From Actinomycetota bacterium (GTDB taxonomy: Bacteria > Actinomycetota > Thermoleophilia > Miltoncostaeales > Miltoncostaeaceae): a DNA stretch of 64,000 nt. Below the pieces are notes generated by a model. The model was not told the DNA's origin, did not search any database, and was given only the letters and a program-made list of their open reading frames with translations. Position 1 is the first letter of the stretch; each line of letters opens with the position of its first letter. The DNA is taken from NCBI GenBank assembly GCA_963169235.1, contig CAUJCX010000020.1:124001-188000 (forward strand). Reading direction: 5' to 3'. Positions 1-8,094 of the stretch are shown one piece after another. The position numbers and the translations under genes are program-made.

Positions 1-341
1 CCCCGGCCCGCCGCGCCGGCATCCACGTGGCGTCGCGCCTGCTGTCGGCCGCCACGGGGCAGCGCTTCACCGACGTCACGTCGGGCCTGCGCGCCGTCGG
101 CCCCCGCGGCATCGCCCTGTTCGCCACGCGCTACCCGTGCGACTACGTCGAGGTGGAGGCGCTGTTCCTGGCGGCCCGCCACGGCCTCCGCATCGCCGAG
201 GTGCCGGTGATGATGCGCTCGCGCGTCGCGGGCCGCTCGACCATCGGCCCGATGCACTCGGCGGTGTACGGGGTGCGCATGGCGTGGGGCGTCGCGGCCC
301 TGATGGCCGACCGGCGCGCCCTGGCGAAGGCCGCGCTGTGA
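1..341 (+). CDS. Glycosyltransferase family 2, C-terminal part (cut by window edge)
   Basis: The reading frame is open from base 3 and has no credible start, so the gene begins before the window. The visible ~113 residues match the C-terminal half of polyprenol-phosphate-type GT2 enzymes: an ASRLLS-x-ATGQRFTDVTSG stretch, then a DYVEVEAL segment and VPVMMRSRVAGRSTIGP. In this family that part follows the catalytic GT-A fold and helps bind acceptor. It probably transfers a sugar from a nucleotide donor to a lipid or saccharide on the cytoplasmic side of the membrane. Its stop overlaps the next start (GTGA), so the two are likely co-translated. Donor and acceptor cannot be told from this fragment. 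Confidence 0.8.
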   Translation, partial: PARRAGIHVASRLLSAATGQRFTDVTSGLRAVGPRGIALFATRYPCDYVEVEALFLAARHGLRIAEVPVMMRSRVAGRSTIGPMHSAVYGVRMAWGVAALMADRRALAKAAL

Positions 342-1441
342 GCGACGCCCCCCGGGCAGGGGACCTGAGCGTCGGGTTCGACACCACCCCCCAGGTGCTC
401 GGCAACGCCGGGGTCGCACGGTACACGCGCGAGCTGGGGGCCACGCTGGCGCACGAGCCGGGCGTCACGCTGCACCGGCTGGGCACCACCCGCGAGCGCA
501 CCGCGTCGCCCATGCGCAACGCCGAGCGCGCCATCCGGCAGCTGGCCGCGTACCCGCTGGCGCTGGGGCGCGAGGCGGCGGGCCAAGGCGTCGACCTGAT
601 CCACTGCCCCGCCCCCATCGTGCCGGTGCGCAGCAAGCTGCCACTGGTGCTGACGCTGCACGACCTGCTGGCGTGGCACGACGACCACGGCCGCGGCCGC
701 GTGGCGCTGGCCCGCGAGAAGGTGTTCACCCGGCGCCTGGCCAAGCAGGCCCGGCGCGTGCTGGTGCCGTCCGAGTTCCTGCGCGAGGAGGCCATCACGT
801 TCCTGGGGCTCGATCCCGACCGGGTGGCGGTGGTGCCGCACGGCGTCGACGCCCGCTTCGGGCCGACCCAGATCAACCTGGTGGGACGCGCCCAGCGCTT
901 CGGCATCCCGCCCGGCCCGTTCGTGATGTGGGTGGGCACCACCGAGCCCCGCAAGAACCTGGCGGTGGTGGTGCAGGCGTTCGCCCTGCTGCGGCAGCGC
1001 CGCCCCGACCTCAACCTGGTGCTGGTGGGCGAGTGGGGCCTGGCGCCGGACGAGGTCGAGCGCGACATCGTCGCCCTCGGCTCGTGCGTCATCCGCCCCG
1101 GCTACGTGCGTGATCCCGAGCTGGCCCAGCTCTACTCGCAGACAGACTGCTTCGTCTTTCCGTCGCTGTACGAGGGATTCGGGCTGCCGGTGCTCGAGGC
1201 GATGGCCTGCGGCGCGCCGGTGGTGACGTCCGATCGCGGGGCGCTGCGGGAGGTGGCGGGCGACGCCGCCGTGCTGGTGGAACCCGCCGACGTGTCGGCC
1301 GTGGTGGACGCCGTGGACGCCATCGTGGGCTCGCCCGCACGCAAGAGCGACCTGCGCCAGGCGGGCCTCGAGCGATCGCATGCGTTCACGTGGCAGGCCT
1401 CCGCCGAGGCGACCGTCGCGCAGTACCGTGAGGCACTCTAG
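338..1441 (+). CDS. Glycosyltransferase family 4 (GT-B fold)
   Basis: A 367-residue GT4 enzyme. The GTG start overlaps the preceding stop (GTGA), which fixes the N-terminus at SDAPRAGDLSVGF. The N-domain has the LVLTLHDLLAWH acceptor-side motif. The C-domain opens with WVGTTEPRKNL near residue 195 and carries the EGFGLPVLEAM retaining-GT motif near residue 278, whose two glutamates contact the donor nucleotide sugar in this family. The role is probably a sugar transfer in cell-surface polysaccharide assembly, given the neighbours (GT2, RmlC and four more GT4 genes). The substrate is unknown. Confidence 0.9.
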   Translation: MSDAPRAGDLSVGFDTTPQVLGNAGVARYTRELGATLAHEPGVTLHRLGTTRERTASPMRNAERAIRQLAAYPLALGREAAGQGVDLIHCPAPIVPVRSKLPLVLTLHDLLAWHDDHGRGRVALAREKVFTRRLAKQARRVLVPSEFLREEAITFLGLDPDRVAVVPHGVDARFGPTQINLVGRAQRFGIPPGPFVMWVGTTEPRKNLAVVVQAFALLRQRRPDLNLVLVGEWGLAPDEVERDIVALGSCVIRPGYVRDPELAQLYSQTDCFVFPSLYEGFGLPVLEAMACGAPVVTSDRGALREVAGDAAVLVEPADVSAVVDAVDAIVGSPARKSDLRQAGLERSHAFTWQASAEATVAQYREAL

Positions 1442-1461
1442 ATCCGACAGGAGGATGGCCC

Positions 1462-2037
1462 ATGCAGGTCGACAGCACCCGGCTGCCGGGAGTGCTGCTG
1501 GTGAAGCCCGTGGTGCACGGCGACGCGCGGGGCTTCTTCGCCGAGACGTTCCGCGACGACGCGATGGCGGCCGCGGGCATCACCACCCGCTGGGTGCAGG
1601 ACAACCACTCGCGGTCCGGGCAGGGGGTGCTGCGGGGCATGCACTTCCAGACCCACCCGGGGCAGGAGAAGCTGGTGCGCTGCGCGCGGGGGCGCATCCT
1701 CGACGTGGTGGTGGACGTCCGCCGGGGGTCGCCCACGTTCGGGCAGTGGGAGGGGTTCGAGCTGGACGATCGGCAGCTGCACGCGCTGTACGTGCCCATC
1801 GGGTTCGCGCACGGGTTCTGCGTGCTGTCCGACGTCGCGGACGTGGTCTACAAGTGCTCCAACTACTACGACCCGGTGACCGAGGCGGGCTTCGCCTGGG
1901 ACGACCCGGACGTACGCATCGCGTGGCCCGAGGACATCGACGTGCAGGTGTCGCAGCGCGACGCCGAGGCGCCGCGCCTGCACGACATCAGCGACGGCCT
2001 GCCGTTCGTCTGGACCGGGCCGCCCGCAGCACCGTGA
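1462..2037 (+). CDS. rfbC: dTDP-4-dehydrorhamnose 3,5-epimerase
   Basis: A 191-residue RmlC cupin that epimerises C3 and C5 of dTDP-4-keto-6-deoxyglucose on the way to dTDP-L-rhamnose. Family signatures are clear: GDARGFFAETF near residue 15, QDNHSRS, RGMHFQ with the catalytic histidine, VDVRRGSPTFG, and YVPIGFAHGF followed by KCSNYYDP. The ATG start has a CAGGAGG ribosome site at 1448-1454. It sits 20 nt after the upstream GT4 gene and looks co-transcribed. rmlA, rmlB and rmlD are not in the window, so the rest of the pathway must lie elsewhere. Its 3' end overlaps the convergent glycosyltransferase by 50 nt. Confidence 0.95.
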   Translation: MQVDSTRLPGVLLVKPVVHGDARGFFAETFRDDAMAAAGITTRWVQDNHSRSGQGVLRGMHFQTHPGQEKLVRCARGRILDVVVDVRRGSPTFGQWEGFELDDRQLHALYVPIGFAHGFCVLSDVADVVYKCSNYYDPVTEAGFAWDDPDVRIAWPEDIDVQVSQRDAEAPRLHDISDGLPFVWTGPPAAP

Positions 2038-3109
2038 GGTAACGCTCGGCGCACGTCGCCCACGAGTAGCGCTCGCGGGCGACGGCCGCCGCGGCCGCCC
2101 CCAGGCGCCGCCGCCGGGGCGCGTCGGCGGCCAGCGCGGCCAGCGCGTGCGCGAGCCCCTCGGCGCCCTCCGCGATGGGGAACGTGGCGGCCGTCCCCGC
2201 CGTCGCCTCGAGGTTCGGGGCGTGGTCGGACACCAGCATGCACGCGCCCGCCGCCATCCCCTCGATGATCACGGGGTGGGTGCCGCCCACCTCGGTGGGG
2301 GCGCACATGACGCCGCAGCGATGCACCAGCTCGGCGTACCCGTCGCCGAACATGTAGCCGGTGAAGATGACGTCGGCGCCTTCGCCCGCCGCGTGCAGCT
2401 CGCGCACGTACCCCTCGGCGTACGGCGCGTCGCCCACGATCACCAGCGGCCACCCGGTGGCGGCCCGGCGGTGCGCGTTGATCAACAGATGGGCGTTGTT
2501 CTCGGGCACCAGGCGGCCGACGAACAGGGTGAACCGGCCGGGCGTGACGCCCAGCCGGGCGCACAGCCCCGAGTCGCCGGGATCGGGCAGCGCCGCGCCG
2601 TACGGGATGGCGGGGATGCGCCGCCCGTAGTGCGCCTCCAGGGCGTCCGCCACCTGCTGGGAGTCGGTGATGGTGATGTCGGCCACCGACGGTGCCCAGC
2701 GCTCGCAGCCGCGGATGAACGCGCGGGCGGGGGCCGGCCACTTGGCGCGTTCGCTGTCGAGCCCGTCGATCTGGAACACCGTGGGCACCCGGGCCAGGCC
2801 CGCGAGCGGCACCACGGGCGCGTTGCCCGAGATGAAGTACAGGGCGACGTCGGGGCGCTCGCGCGTGACGGCGTGGGCCGTCGACACCAGCGTGTGCACC
2901 ATCGTGTCGAGGTACTTGTTGCGCACGGTCGGCAGGTGCACCAGGCGCGCGCCGGCGTGGTGGTCGCGGCGCTCGGTCATGTGGGGGCGGCAGTAGACCA
3001 CGACCTCGTGGCCGCGCGCCGCGAACTCGCGCGACAGGTTCTCCACCGCGGTCTCGAAGCCGCTGTACGCGGCCGGGATGCCGCGCGTGCCGAGCATGGC
3101 GATCTTCAC
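1988..3109 (-). CDS. DUF1972-type GT4 glycosyltransferase, possible rhamnosyltransferase
   Basis: A 373-residue protein, last of a four-gene leftward operon. The GTG start overlaps the stop of the gene before it (GTGA). The N-terminus MLGTRGIPAAYSGFETAVEN is the hallmark of the DUF1972 N-domain found in WchF/Cps2T-like rhamnosyltransferases. The C-domain has FVGRLVPENN and an EVGGTHPVIIEGMAAG donor motif. With RmlC next door, rhamnose is a reasonable donor, but this is inference. The final 50 nt overlap rfbC on the other strand, so the two transcripts are complementary at their ends. Confidence 0.88.
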   Translation of the reverse strand: MKIAMLGTRGIPAAYSGFETAVENLSREFAARGHEVVVYCRPHMTERRDHHAGARLVHLPTVRNKYLDTMVHTLVSTAHAVTRERPDVALYFISGNAPVVPLAGLARVPTVFQIDGLDSERAKWPAPARAFIRGCERWAPSVADITITDSQQVADALEAHYGRRIPAIPYGAALPDPGDSGLCARLGVTPGRFTLFVGRLVPENNAHLLINAHRRAATGWPLVIVGDAPYAEGYVRELHAAGEGADVIFTGYMFGDGYAELVHRCGVMCAPTEVGGTHPVIIEGMAAGACMLVSDHAPNLEATAGTAATFPIAEGAEGLAHALAALAADAPRRRRLGAAAAAVARERYSWATCAERYLTVLRAARSRRTAGRR

Positions 3110-4176
3110 GTCTCCCCCGCCCCTGCCCGCAGCGCCTGCCACGCCTGGCGGCCCATGGCGGCGGGCGAGTAGACCGCGGCCCGCACCGGGCCGGCGGCGC
3201 GCAGGGCGGCGCTCGTGGTGGGCTCCAGGGCGGCCCGCAGGCCGTCGGCGAGCCCCTGCGGGGTGGGCGGCACCACCAGCGCCGCGTCGCCCACCACCTC
3301 GGGCAGCGCGCCGCGATCGCTCACCACCAGCGGGCATCCCGACGCCATGGCCTCGACGGCGGGCAGACCGAACCCTTCGTGCAGCGAGGGGAACGCGGTC
3401 ACCGCGGCGGCGCGGTACAGGTCGGCCAGGGTGGCGTCGTCGGTGCGCCCCAGCCATCGCACGCGATCGCGCGTCGCGGGCCCCGTGCCCCGCGGCGCGT
3501 CGCCCACCAGAACCAGCTCCAGGCCGGGCGCGTCGAGGCGCGTCACCGCCTCGATCAGCGCGGGGATGTTCTTGCGGGGGTTGAGGTCGCCCACGGCGAG
3601 GCAGTACTTCTCGAGGCCGAAGCGGTCGAACACGCGGCCCGCCGCCGCGTCGTCGGGCCGGAACAGGGGCGCGACGCCGGGGCTGACCACGTGGATGTCG
3701 CCGGGGTCCACCCCCAGCGCCTCGCAGATCTCGGCGGCCGCGGAGTGCGACAGGGCCCACACGTGGCGGGCGCGCCGGATGCTCAGTGGCACCATGTGGC
3801 GCAGCATGATGCGGGCCCTCGGCGCCAGCCATTGCGGGTGGGTGATGAACGAGGCGTCGTGCACGGCCAGGGCCACCGGGGTGGCGCCGCGCATGGGCGC
3901 GACGTACGTGAACACGGCCCGGTCGGCCCGGATGGCGCGAAGGGCGCGGGGCGCGCTGTTGAGCAGGCGCCGCACGTTGCTGTGGGGCACCCCCGCGTAC
4001 CGCACGCGCCGGTCGAGCGTGGCGATCACCGATGGCTCGGCGATGAGGGCCCAGCAGTCGTCGCCGGGCTCGGCGGTGGCGGCCAGGGCCGCGGTGAGCG
4101 TGACGGCGTAGCGGCCGTTGCCGGCGTCGCCGGGCCGCGGGGAGCCCGCCATGTGACAGTCGACGGCGACCCTCAC
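3106..4176 (-). CDS. Glycosyltransferase family 4
   Basis: A 356-residue GT4 enzyme, third in the leftward operon. The GTG start lies in a GTGA overlap with the preceding gene, and its own stop forms another GTGA with the next. Conserved points are AVHDASFITHPQW in the N-domain, AVGDLNPRKNIPALIEA at the interdomain start, FPSLHEGFGLPAVEAMASG at the donor site and SDRGALPEVVGDAA after it. Length and motifs are normal for a retaining sugar transferase acting at the cytoplasmic membrane face. The specific sugar and acceptor cannot be read from sequence. Confidence 0.9.
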   Translation of the reverse strand: MRVAVDCHMAGSPRPGDAGNGRYAVTLTAALAATAEPGDDCWALIAEPSVIATLDRRVRYAGVPHSNVRRLLNSAPRALRAIRADRAVFTYVAPMRGATPVALAVHDASFITHPQWLAPRARIMLRHMVPLSIRRARHVWALSHSAAAEICEALGVDPGDIHVVSPGVAPLFRPDDAAAGRVFDRFGLEKYCLAVGDLNPRKNIPALIEAVTRLDAPGLELVLVGDAPRGTGPATRDRVRWLGRTDDATLADLYRAAAVTAFPSLHEGFGLPAVEAMASGCPLVVSDRGALPEVVGDAALVVPPTPQGLADGLRAALEPTTSAALRAAGPVRAAVYSPAAMGRQAWQALRAGAGET

Positions 4177-5264
4177 CGGTGCCGGTCCCCGGTCGTGCCG
4201 ACGCGCGCGTAGACGGCCAGCGTGTCGTCGATGCACCGCTGCCAGCCGAATCGCCGGGCGTGCGACACGCCACGCGCGCCCCGCCGCGCCAGGTCGTCCG
4301 TGTCGCGCGTGGCGTCGCCCAGCGCCCTGCTCACGGCGGCCGCGTCGCAGGGCGGCGGGATGACGAGGGCGTCCTCACCGCCGGCCTCCCGCAGCGCCGG
4401 GGTGTCGGCCACCAGCACCGGGCAGCCGGCGTGCAGCGCCTCGGCGACGGGCAGGCAGAACCCCTCCCAGCGCGATGCCGACACCAGCAGGGCCGCCCGC
4501 CGGTACAGCGAGTGCAGCTCGCGGTCGCCGACGAAGCCGGCCATCTCCACCGCATCCGCACCGCGGGCGGCGGCGGCGACCGCGTCCGCGTCGGAGCCGC
4601 CCCGGCCGGCCAGCACCAGGCGCCAGCCCTCCCCGCCCGGCGTCGCGCGGAAGGCGCGGAAGCCCTCGACCAGGGCGGGCACGCGCTTGCGCGGCTCGAA
4701 CTCGCCCACGTGCAGCACCATCCGTTCGCGGCTGGGGTCGGGCGGGGCGGCGGGATCGTCGATGCCGTCGATGCCCGTGTACACGACGTCGATGCGCCCG
4801 GGATCGGCGCCGTACAGCTCCACCAGGTCGTCGGCGGTGGCCTTCGACACCGCGATGACGCGCGCGGCCGTGCGCACCGACAGGCGGGTGAAGATCTGCG
4901 CGAAGCGGCGGAAGCCACCGGGATACGCCTCCGGTGCGCGCTCCCACGACAGGTCGTGCACGGTGACCACGACCGGGCACGGGGCCCACACGGGTGCCCA
5001 GTTGAACGTGCAGTGGATCGCGGCGGCCCGGTGGCGGGCGGCCAGCGCGGGCAGGGTGACGTGGGTGTGCACCAGGTCGAGCAGCAGGTTCGCCAGCGAC
5101 GTCAGGACGTTGCGGCGCGGCAGGGGCGGGGGGCCCATGGCGACGCGCACCGGCGGCGCGCCCGGCGTCCGGGGCAGGCGCTCGGCCAGCTCGCGGGCGT
5201 AGCGCGCCCCGCCGGTCTCGCGGCGGCGGGCGATGCGGCAGTCGAGCACCACGGGGCGGCTCAC
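4173..5264 (-). CDS. Glycosyltransferase family 4
   Basis: A 363-residue GT4 enzyme, second gene of the leftward operon, with GTGA overlaps at both ends that decide its start. It has a VTVHDLSWERAPEAYP segment in the N-domain, VGEFEPRKRVPALVEGF in the middle, and SRWEGFCLPVAEALHAGCP as donor motif. Here Cys replaces the usual Gly after EGF, a common variation. It probably acts in sequence with its three operon partners on one surface glycan repeat. Substrates are unknown. Confidence 0.9.
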   Translation of the reverse strand: MSRPVVLDCRIARRRETGGARYARELAERLPRTPGAPPVRVAMGPPPLPRRNVLTSLANLLLDLVHTHVTLPALAARHRAAAIHCTFNWAPVWAPCPVVVTVHDLSWERAPEAYPGGFRRFAQIFTRLSVRTAARVIAVSKATADDLVELYGADPGRIDVVYTGIDGIDDPAAPPDPSRERMVLHVGEFEPRKRVPALVEGFRAFRATPGGEGWRLVLAGRGGSDADAVAAAARGADAVEMAGFVGDRELHSLYRRAALLVSASRWEGFCLPVAEALHAGCPVLVADTPALREAGGEDALVIPPPCDAAAVSRALGDATRDTDDLARRGARGVSHARRFGWQRCIDDTLAVYARVGTTGDRHR

Positions 5265-6373
5265 ACCATCACCTCGCGGTACACGTCGGCCAGCCGCTCG
5301 GCGGTGGCCTTCCACGCGAACAGGGCGGCGCGGGCGCGCCCGTCGCGGGCCAGGCGCTGCCGCGCGCCGGCGTCGTCCACCAGCGCGTCCAGGGCGTCCG
5401 CCCACGCGCCCGCGTCGTGCGGGTCCACGGCGGGGCACGCCCCGCCCGACACCTCCACCAGCGCCGGTGCGGTGCTGCACACCACCGGTACTCCCGCCGC
5501 CATCGCCTCGAGCACCGGCAGGCCGAAGCCCTCGCTGAGCGACGGCACGGCGACGCCCACGGCGCCCTTCCGCAGCGCGGCGAGCTGGGGGGCGGTGACG
5601 TGGCCCATCAGGTCGACGCGGGCGGTGAGGCCGGCCGCGTCGATGCGTCCGCACAGGTCGGCCAGGCGCCGCCGCGACCACGGGCCGGTGAGGCGCAGGC
5701 GCAGGGCCGGGTGACGCGAGCGGCCGAGGGCGTCCACCAGCAGGCCGACGTTCTTGTGGGGCTCCACCGACCCGCTGTACAAGATGTACGGATCGGTCTG
5801 TGCGGGCGGTTCGGCGACACTCTCGGCGATGGGGGGGACGGCCAGCGGCACCACGCGGACGCGCCGCCCGTCGACCCCGGCCAGGTTGACGACGTCGCGC
5901 GCCACGGCGTGGGTGTTCACCACCACCCGCGCGGCATGCCGCAGGCGGCGCAGGTAGCGGTCGTACGCGCGTCGCTCCAGCACCCGCCGCGGCCCCGCCA
6001 GGTACTCGCCGGGGAACAGCAGGGGGATGAGGTCGTAGCAGGTCTCCACGCACGTCATGCCGCGCGCGGCTTCCAGCCCCGGCTGCGTGGCGTGGAACAC
6101 CTCGAACGCGTGGCCGGCAAGCGCCCGGCGGGCGCGACGCGCGGGGCGGGGATCGGGGACCCCGGCCCGGGCCAGGCGCCACGGCCCAAGCGTCAGGTCG
6201 ACGCGGCGGAACCCGGTGTGCACGGTCTCGTCCACGCGCGTCAGCAGGGCCGGCCGCTCGGCCTCGGGCAGCTGGGCGAACCCCTCGATGACCCCCGCGG
6301 TGGCGGCACCGATGCCACGTCCCCCGTGCCCACCGCCCAGCGGGGTCGCGTCCATGATCACCGGCAAGCCCAT
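5261..6373 (-). CDS. Glycosyltransferase family 4, first gene of four-gene operon
   Basis: A 370-residue GT4 enzyme that opens the leftward operon 6373-1988. The ATG at 6373 is taken as start. An in-frame ATG six codons later (before DATPLGGG) is possible, and no strong ribosome site decides between them. Motifs are CVETCYDLIPLLFPGEY in the N-domain, YSGSVEPHKNVGLLVDAL, and SLSEGFGLPVLEAMAAGVP with both donor-site glutamates. The repeated N-terminal layout (MDATPLGGG in this gene, LDCRIARRRETGG in the next) suggests these paralogues arose by duplication. Donor and acceptor are unknown. Confidence 0.9.
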   Translation of the reverse strand: MGLPVIMDATPLGGGHGGRGIGAATAGVIEGFAQLPEAERPALLTRVDETVHTGFRRVDLTLGPWRLARAGVPDPRPARRARRALAGHAFEVFHATQPGLEAARGMTCVETCYDLIPLLFPGEYLAGPRRVLERRAYDRYLRRLRHAARVVVNTHAVARDVVNLAGVDGRRVRVVPLAVPPIAESVAEPPAQTDPYILYSGSVEPHKNVGLLVDALGRSRHPALRLRLTGPWSRRRLADLCGRIDAAGLTARVDLMGHVTAPQLAALRKGAVGVAVPSLSEGFGLPVLEAMAAGVPVVCSTAPALVEVSGGACPAVDPHDAGAWADALDALVDDAGARQRLARDGRARAALFAWKATAERLADVYREVMV

Positions 6374-6393
6374 GTCCGGTGGAATCTAGTCGA

Positions 6394-6422
6394 GTGCCGC
6401 GCGGGAGACCCCCACGCGGCAC
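6394..6422 (-). terminator. Inverted repeat, candidate terminator
   Basis: Perfect 8-bp arms GTGCCGCG (6394-6401) and CGCGGCAC (6415-6422) around a 13-nt loop, in the short gap between the secreted protein at 6468-6839 and the glycosyltransferase operon. It would end the transcript of the secreted protein. There is no U-tract, as is usual in this GC-rich DNA, so the function is inferred from position. Confidence 0.4.
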
Positions 6423-6467
6423 GTCGTCCGCGATCGACGGCGGTTCAGCGACGTCCCGCCGGTGACG

Positions 6468-6839
6468 TCACCAGCGGTACGTGCTCTCGCGGCTGATGAA
6501 GAAGCCGTGGCCGGTGTGGCTGCTGCGGCACTGCATCCCGCTGGTCATGCTTTGGCACGAGAACGTCGAGCGGCGCCACACGCGGCCGTAGCCCAGCACG
6601 TAGCCCGCGGGCAGGCCGCGGCGGGTCCACCCGACCCACGAGTTGCCGAACGAGCGCAGCGTGGCGATGCGGCCGTTGTGGCGCATGTAGCACGCGACGC
6701 CGACCTGGTTGGTGTAGGCGCAGCGGATGTTGCCCGAGGGCGACTGCCACACCTCGGCCGCCGACGCGCTGCCGGTGGCCATCGGCAGCGCCATCGCCAG
6801 CGCGGCGACCGCTCCGAGTGCGATACGGGAAGGCGACAC
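6468..6839 (-). CDS. Small secreted protein, DUF6636-like
   Basis: A 123-residue protein with a signal peptide (Arg at residue 5, hydrophobic core, ASA-A cleavage near residue 28). The mature part has WQSPSGNIRCAY, a second cysteine in VACYM, then GRVWRRSTFSCQ, MQCRSS and TGHGFFIS. The SPSGNI-C and C-x-GHGFF pattern with four cysteines resembles the DUF6636 family of exported actinobacterial proteins. Two disulfides are likely. The GTG start has a strong AGGAGG site at 6847-6852, spacing 7 nt. It lies 100 bp downstream of the two secreted proteins led by the sigma-factor gene and may share their export context. Biochemical role unknown. Confidence 0.8.
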   Translation of the reverse strand: MSPSRIALGAVAALAMALPMATGSASAAEVWQSPSGNIRCAYTNQVGVACYMRHNGRIATLRSFGNSWVGWTRRGLPAGYVLGYGRVWRRSTFSCQSMTSGMQCRSSHTGHGFFISRESTYRW

Positions 6840-6939
6840 CCTTCAACCTCCTGTTCGGGGCCGACACGCGCCGGCGGTTACCTTCATCGTCGGCACCGCG
6901 CCCAGGTAGCGAGACGATGAGCGAAATAATGCCTACTCG

Positions 6940-8094
6940 TCACCGCACATGCACCCGGAACTCGCGGGACACGGCGGGGTGGAAGATCCACCCGCGATCG
7001 CGCGGCACGGCGGCCCGGATGCGCAGGGTGAACGGTGCGACGCCCGGTGCCCGGGGCAGGGCCCGCCCCACGTGGAACACGCCTCCCGGGTGGGTGCGGG
7101 TCTGGCGCCACAGCCGCCATCCCCGGTGGGGGTCGAGGTACTGCAGCTCGACGATCTTGCCGGTGACGGCGGGCTCGATGCGCCCGCGCATCGCGACGAC
7201 GCCGGGCCGGGTCGTGGCGCGTGTGGCGCTCAGCCCGAGCATGCGCGGGGCCACGTCCACCTGCACCGGCATGCGGGCGCCGCCGGCCTGCACGATCCAC
7301 GTTCCCGGACGCTGCGCCCGGGCGGTGACCGTGAACGCGCCGTCGCCGCGGGTGCGGCCCGAGCCCGCCGTCGTGCCCAGCGGGTCGCGCAGCAGCACCT
7401 TGGTGCCGCCCTCGCCCGACTGCAGCGTGCCCACCACCCGCACCGCCCGCCGGTACTGGGTCACCAGGTGGCGCGTGCGCGCGACGATGCGCACGGTGTC
7501 CACCACCGGTGCGGGGATGGTGCCCCACGGCGCCGCCGGAGTCACCGGCCACGACGGGACGTAGCCCGCGGGCGACGCCGGCAGGGGGCCCGGCGCCGGG
7601 CCGGGTGCGACCCCGGACGGTGCGACGGCGGGTGCCGGCTGGGGGGACGGGGCCGCGGGCGGCGGCTCCGGCGTGGTGGGGGGCGCCGCGGGCGGCAGGG
7701 GCGTCACGGTGCTCCCGGGCGGCAGCACGTCGCGCACGTACGGGCTGGGTGCGCTCTGCACGGTGGCCGGCCCGGCGTTCGTCTGCACGCTGGTGACCAC
7801 GCGCAGCGACACGCCCAGGTCGGCGGCGGCAGGCGTGTACGACGATCCGGATGCGCCCGGGATGGCTATGCACGTCGCCGTGCACCGCTGCCAGTGGTAC
7901 GCCGTGGACGTCGCCGACGGGAGCCACAGGCCGTCGAGCACCCGGATCGGGTAGCCCACCACCGGGGCGTAGCCGGTGGAGGCCATGTCCATCTGGGGTT
8001 CGACCACCATCTCGGGCGACTCCGCCGCCACGCCGGGAGAGGCCAGGCAGGCCGCGACGACGAGCGCCGCGGCCGGTGCCCGTCGCGGGCTCAT
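6940..8094 (-). CDS. Secreted Pro-rich protein with beta-sandwich C-terminus
   Basis: A 384-residue exported protein. The ATG sits in an ATGA overlap with the upstream gene. After the signal peptide comes a domain with YHWQRC-x3-CIAIPGA and SSYTP, like the sequence around paired cysteines in Ig-like surface repeats. A Pro/Ala linker follows at about residues 135-200. The C-terminal ~180 residues contain repeated RVVGTL and RGDGAFTVTARA patterns resembling carboxypeptidase-regulatory or surface beta-sandwich repeats. No catalytic motif is seen. A cell-surface structural or adhesive role is likely but not proven. It belongs to the sigma-led leftward operon. Confidence 0.8.
   Translation of the reverse strand: MSPRRAPAAALVVAACLASPGVAAESPEMVVEPQMDMASTGYAPVVGYPIRVLDGLWLPSATSTAYHWQRCTATCIAIPGASGSSYTPAAADLGVSLRVVTSVQTNAGPATVQSAPSPYVRDVLPPGSTVTPLPPAAPPTTPEPPPAAPSPQPAPAVAPSGVAPGPAPGPLPASPAGYVPSWPVTPAAPWGTIPAPVVDTVRIVARTRHLVTQYRRAVRVVGTLQSGEGGTKVLLRDPLGTTAGSGRTRGDGAFTVTARAQRPGTWIVQAGGARMPVQVDVAPRMLGLSATRATTRPGVVAMRGRIEPAVTGKIVELQYLDPHRGWRLWRQTRTHPGGVFHVGRALPRAPGVAPFTLRIRAAVPRDRGWIFHPAVSREFRVHVR

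Noticed and set aside
1988-4273. Single 761-residue glycosyltransferase
   Set aside because: The frame spans two genes. The GTGA at 3106-3109 and a canonical MLGTRGIPAAY start show that the second gene begins at 3109.
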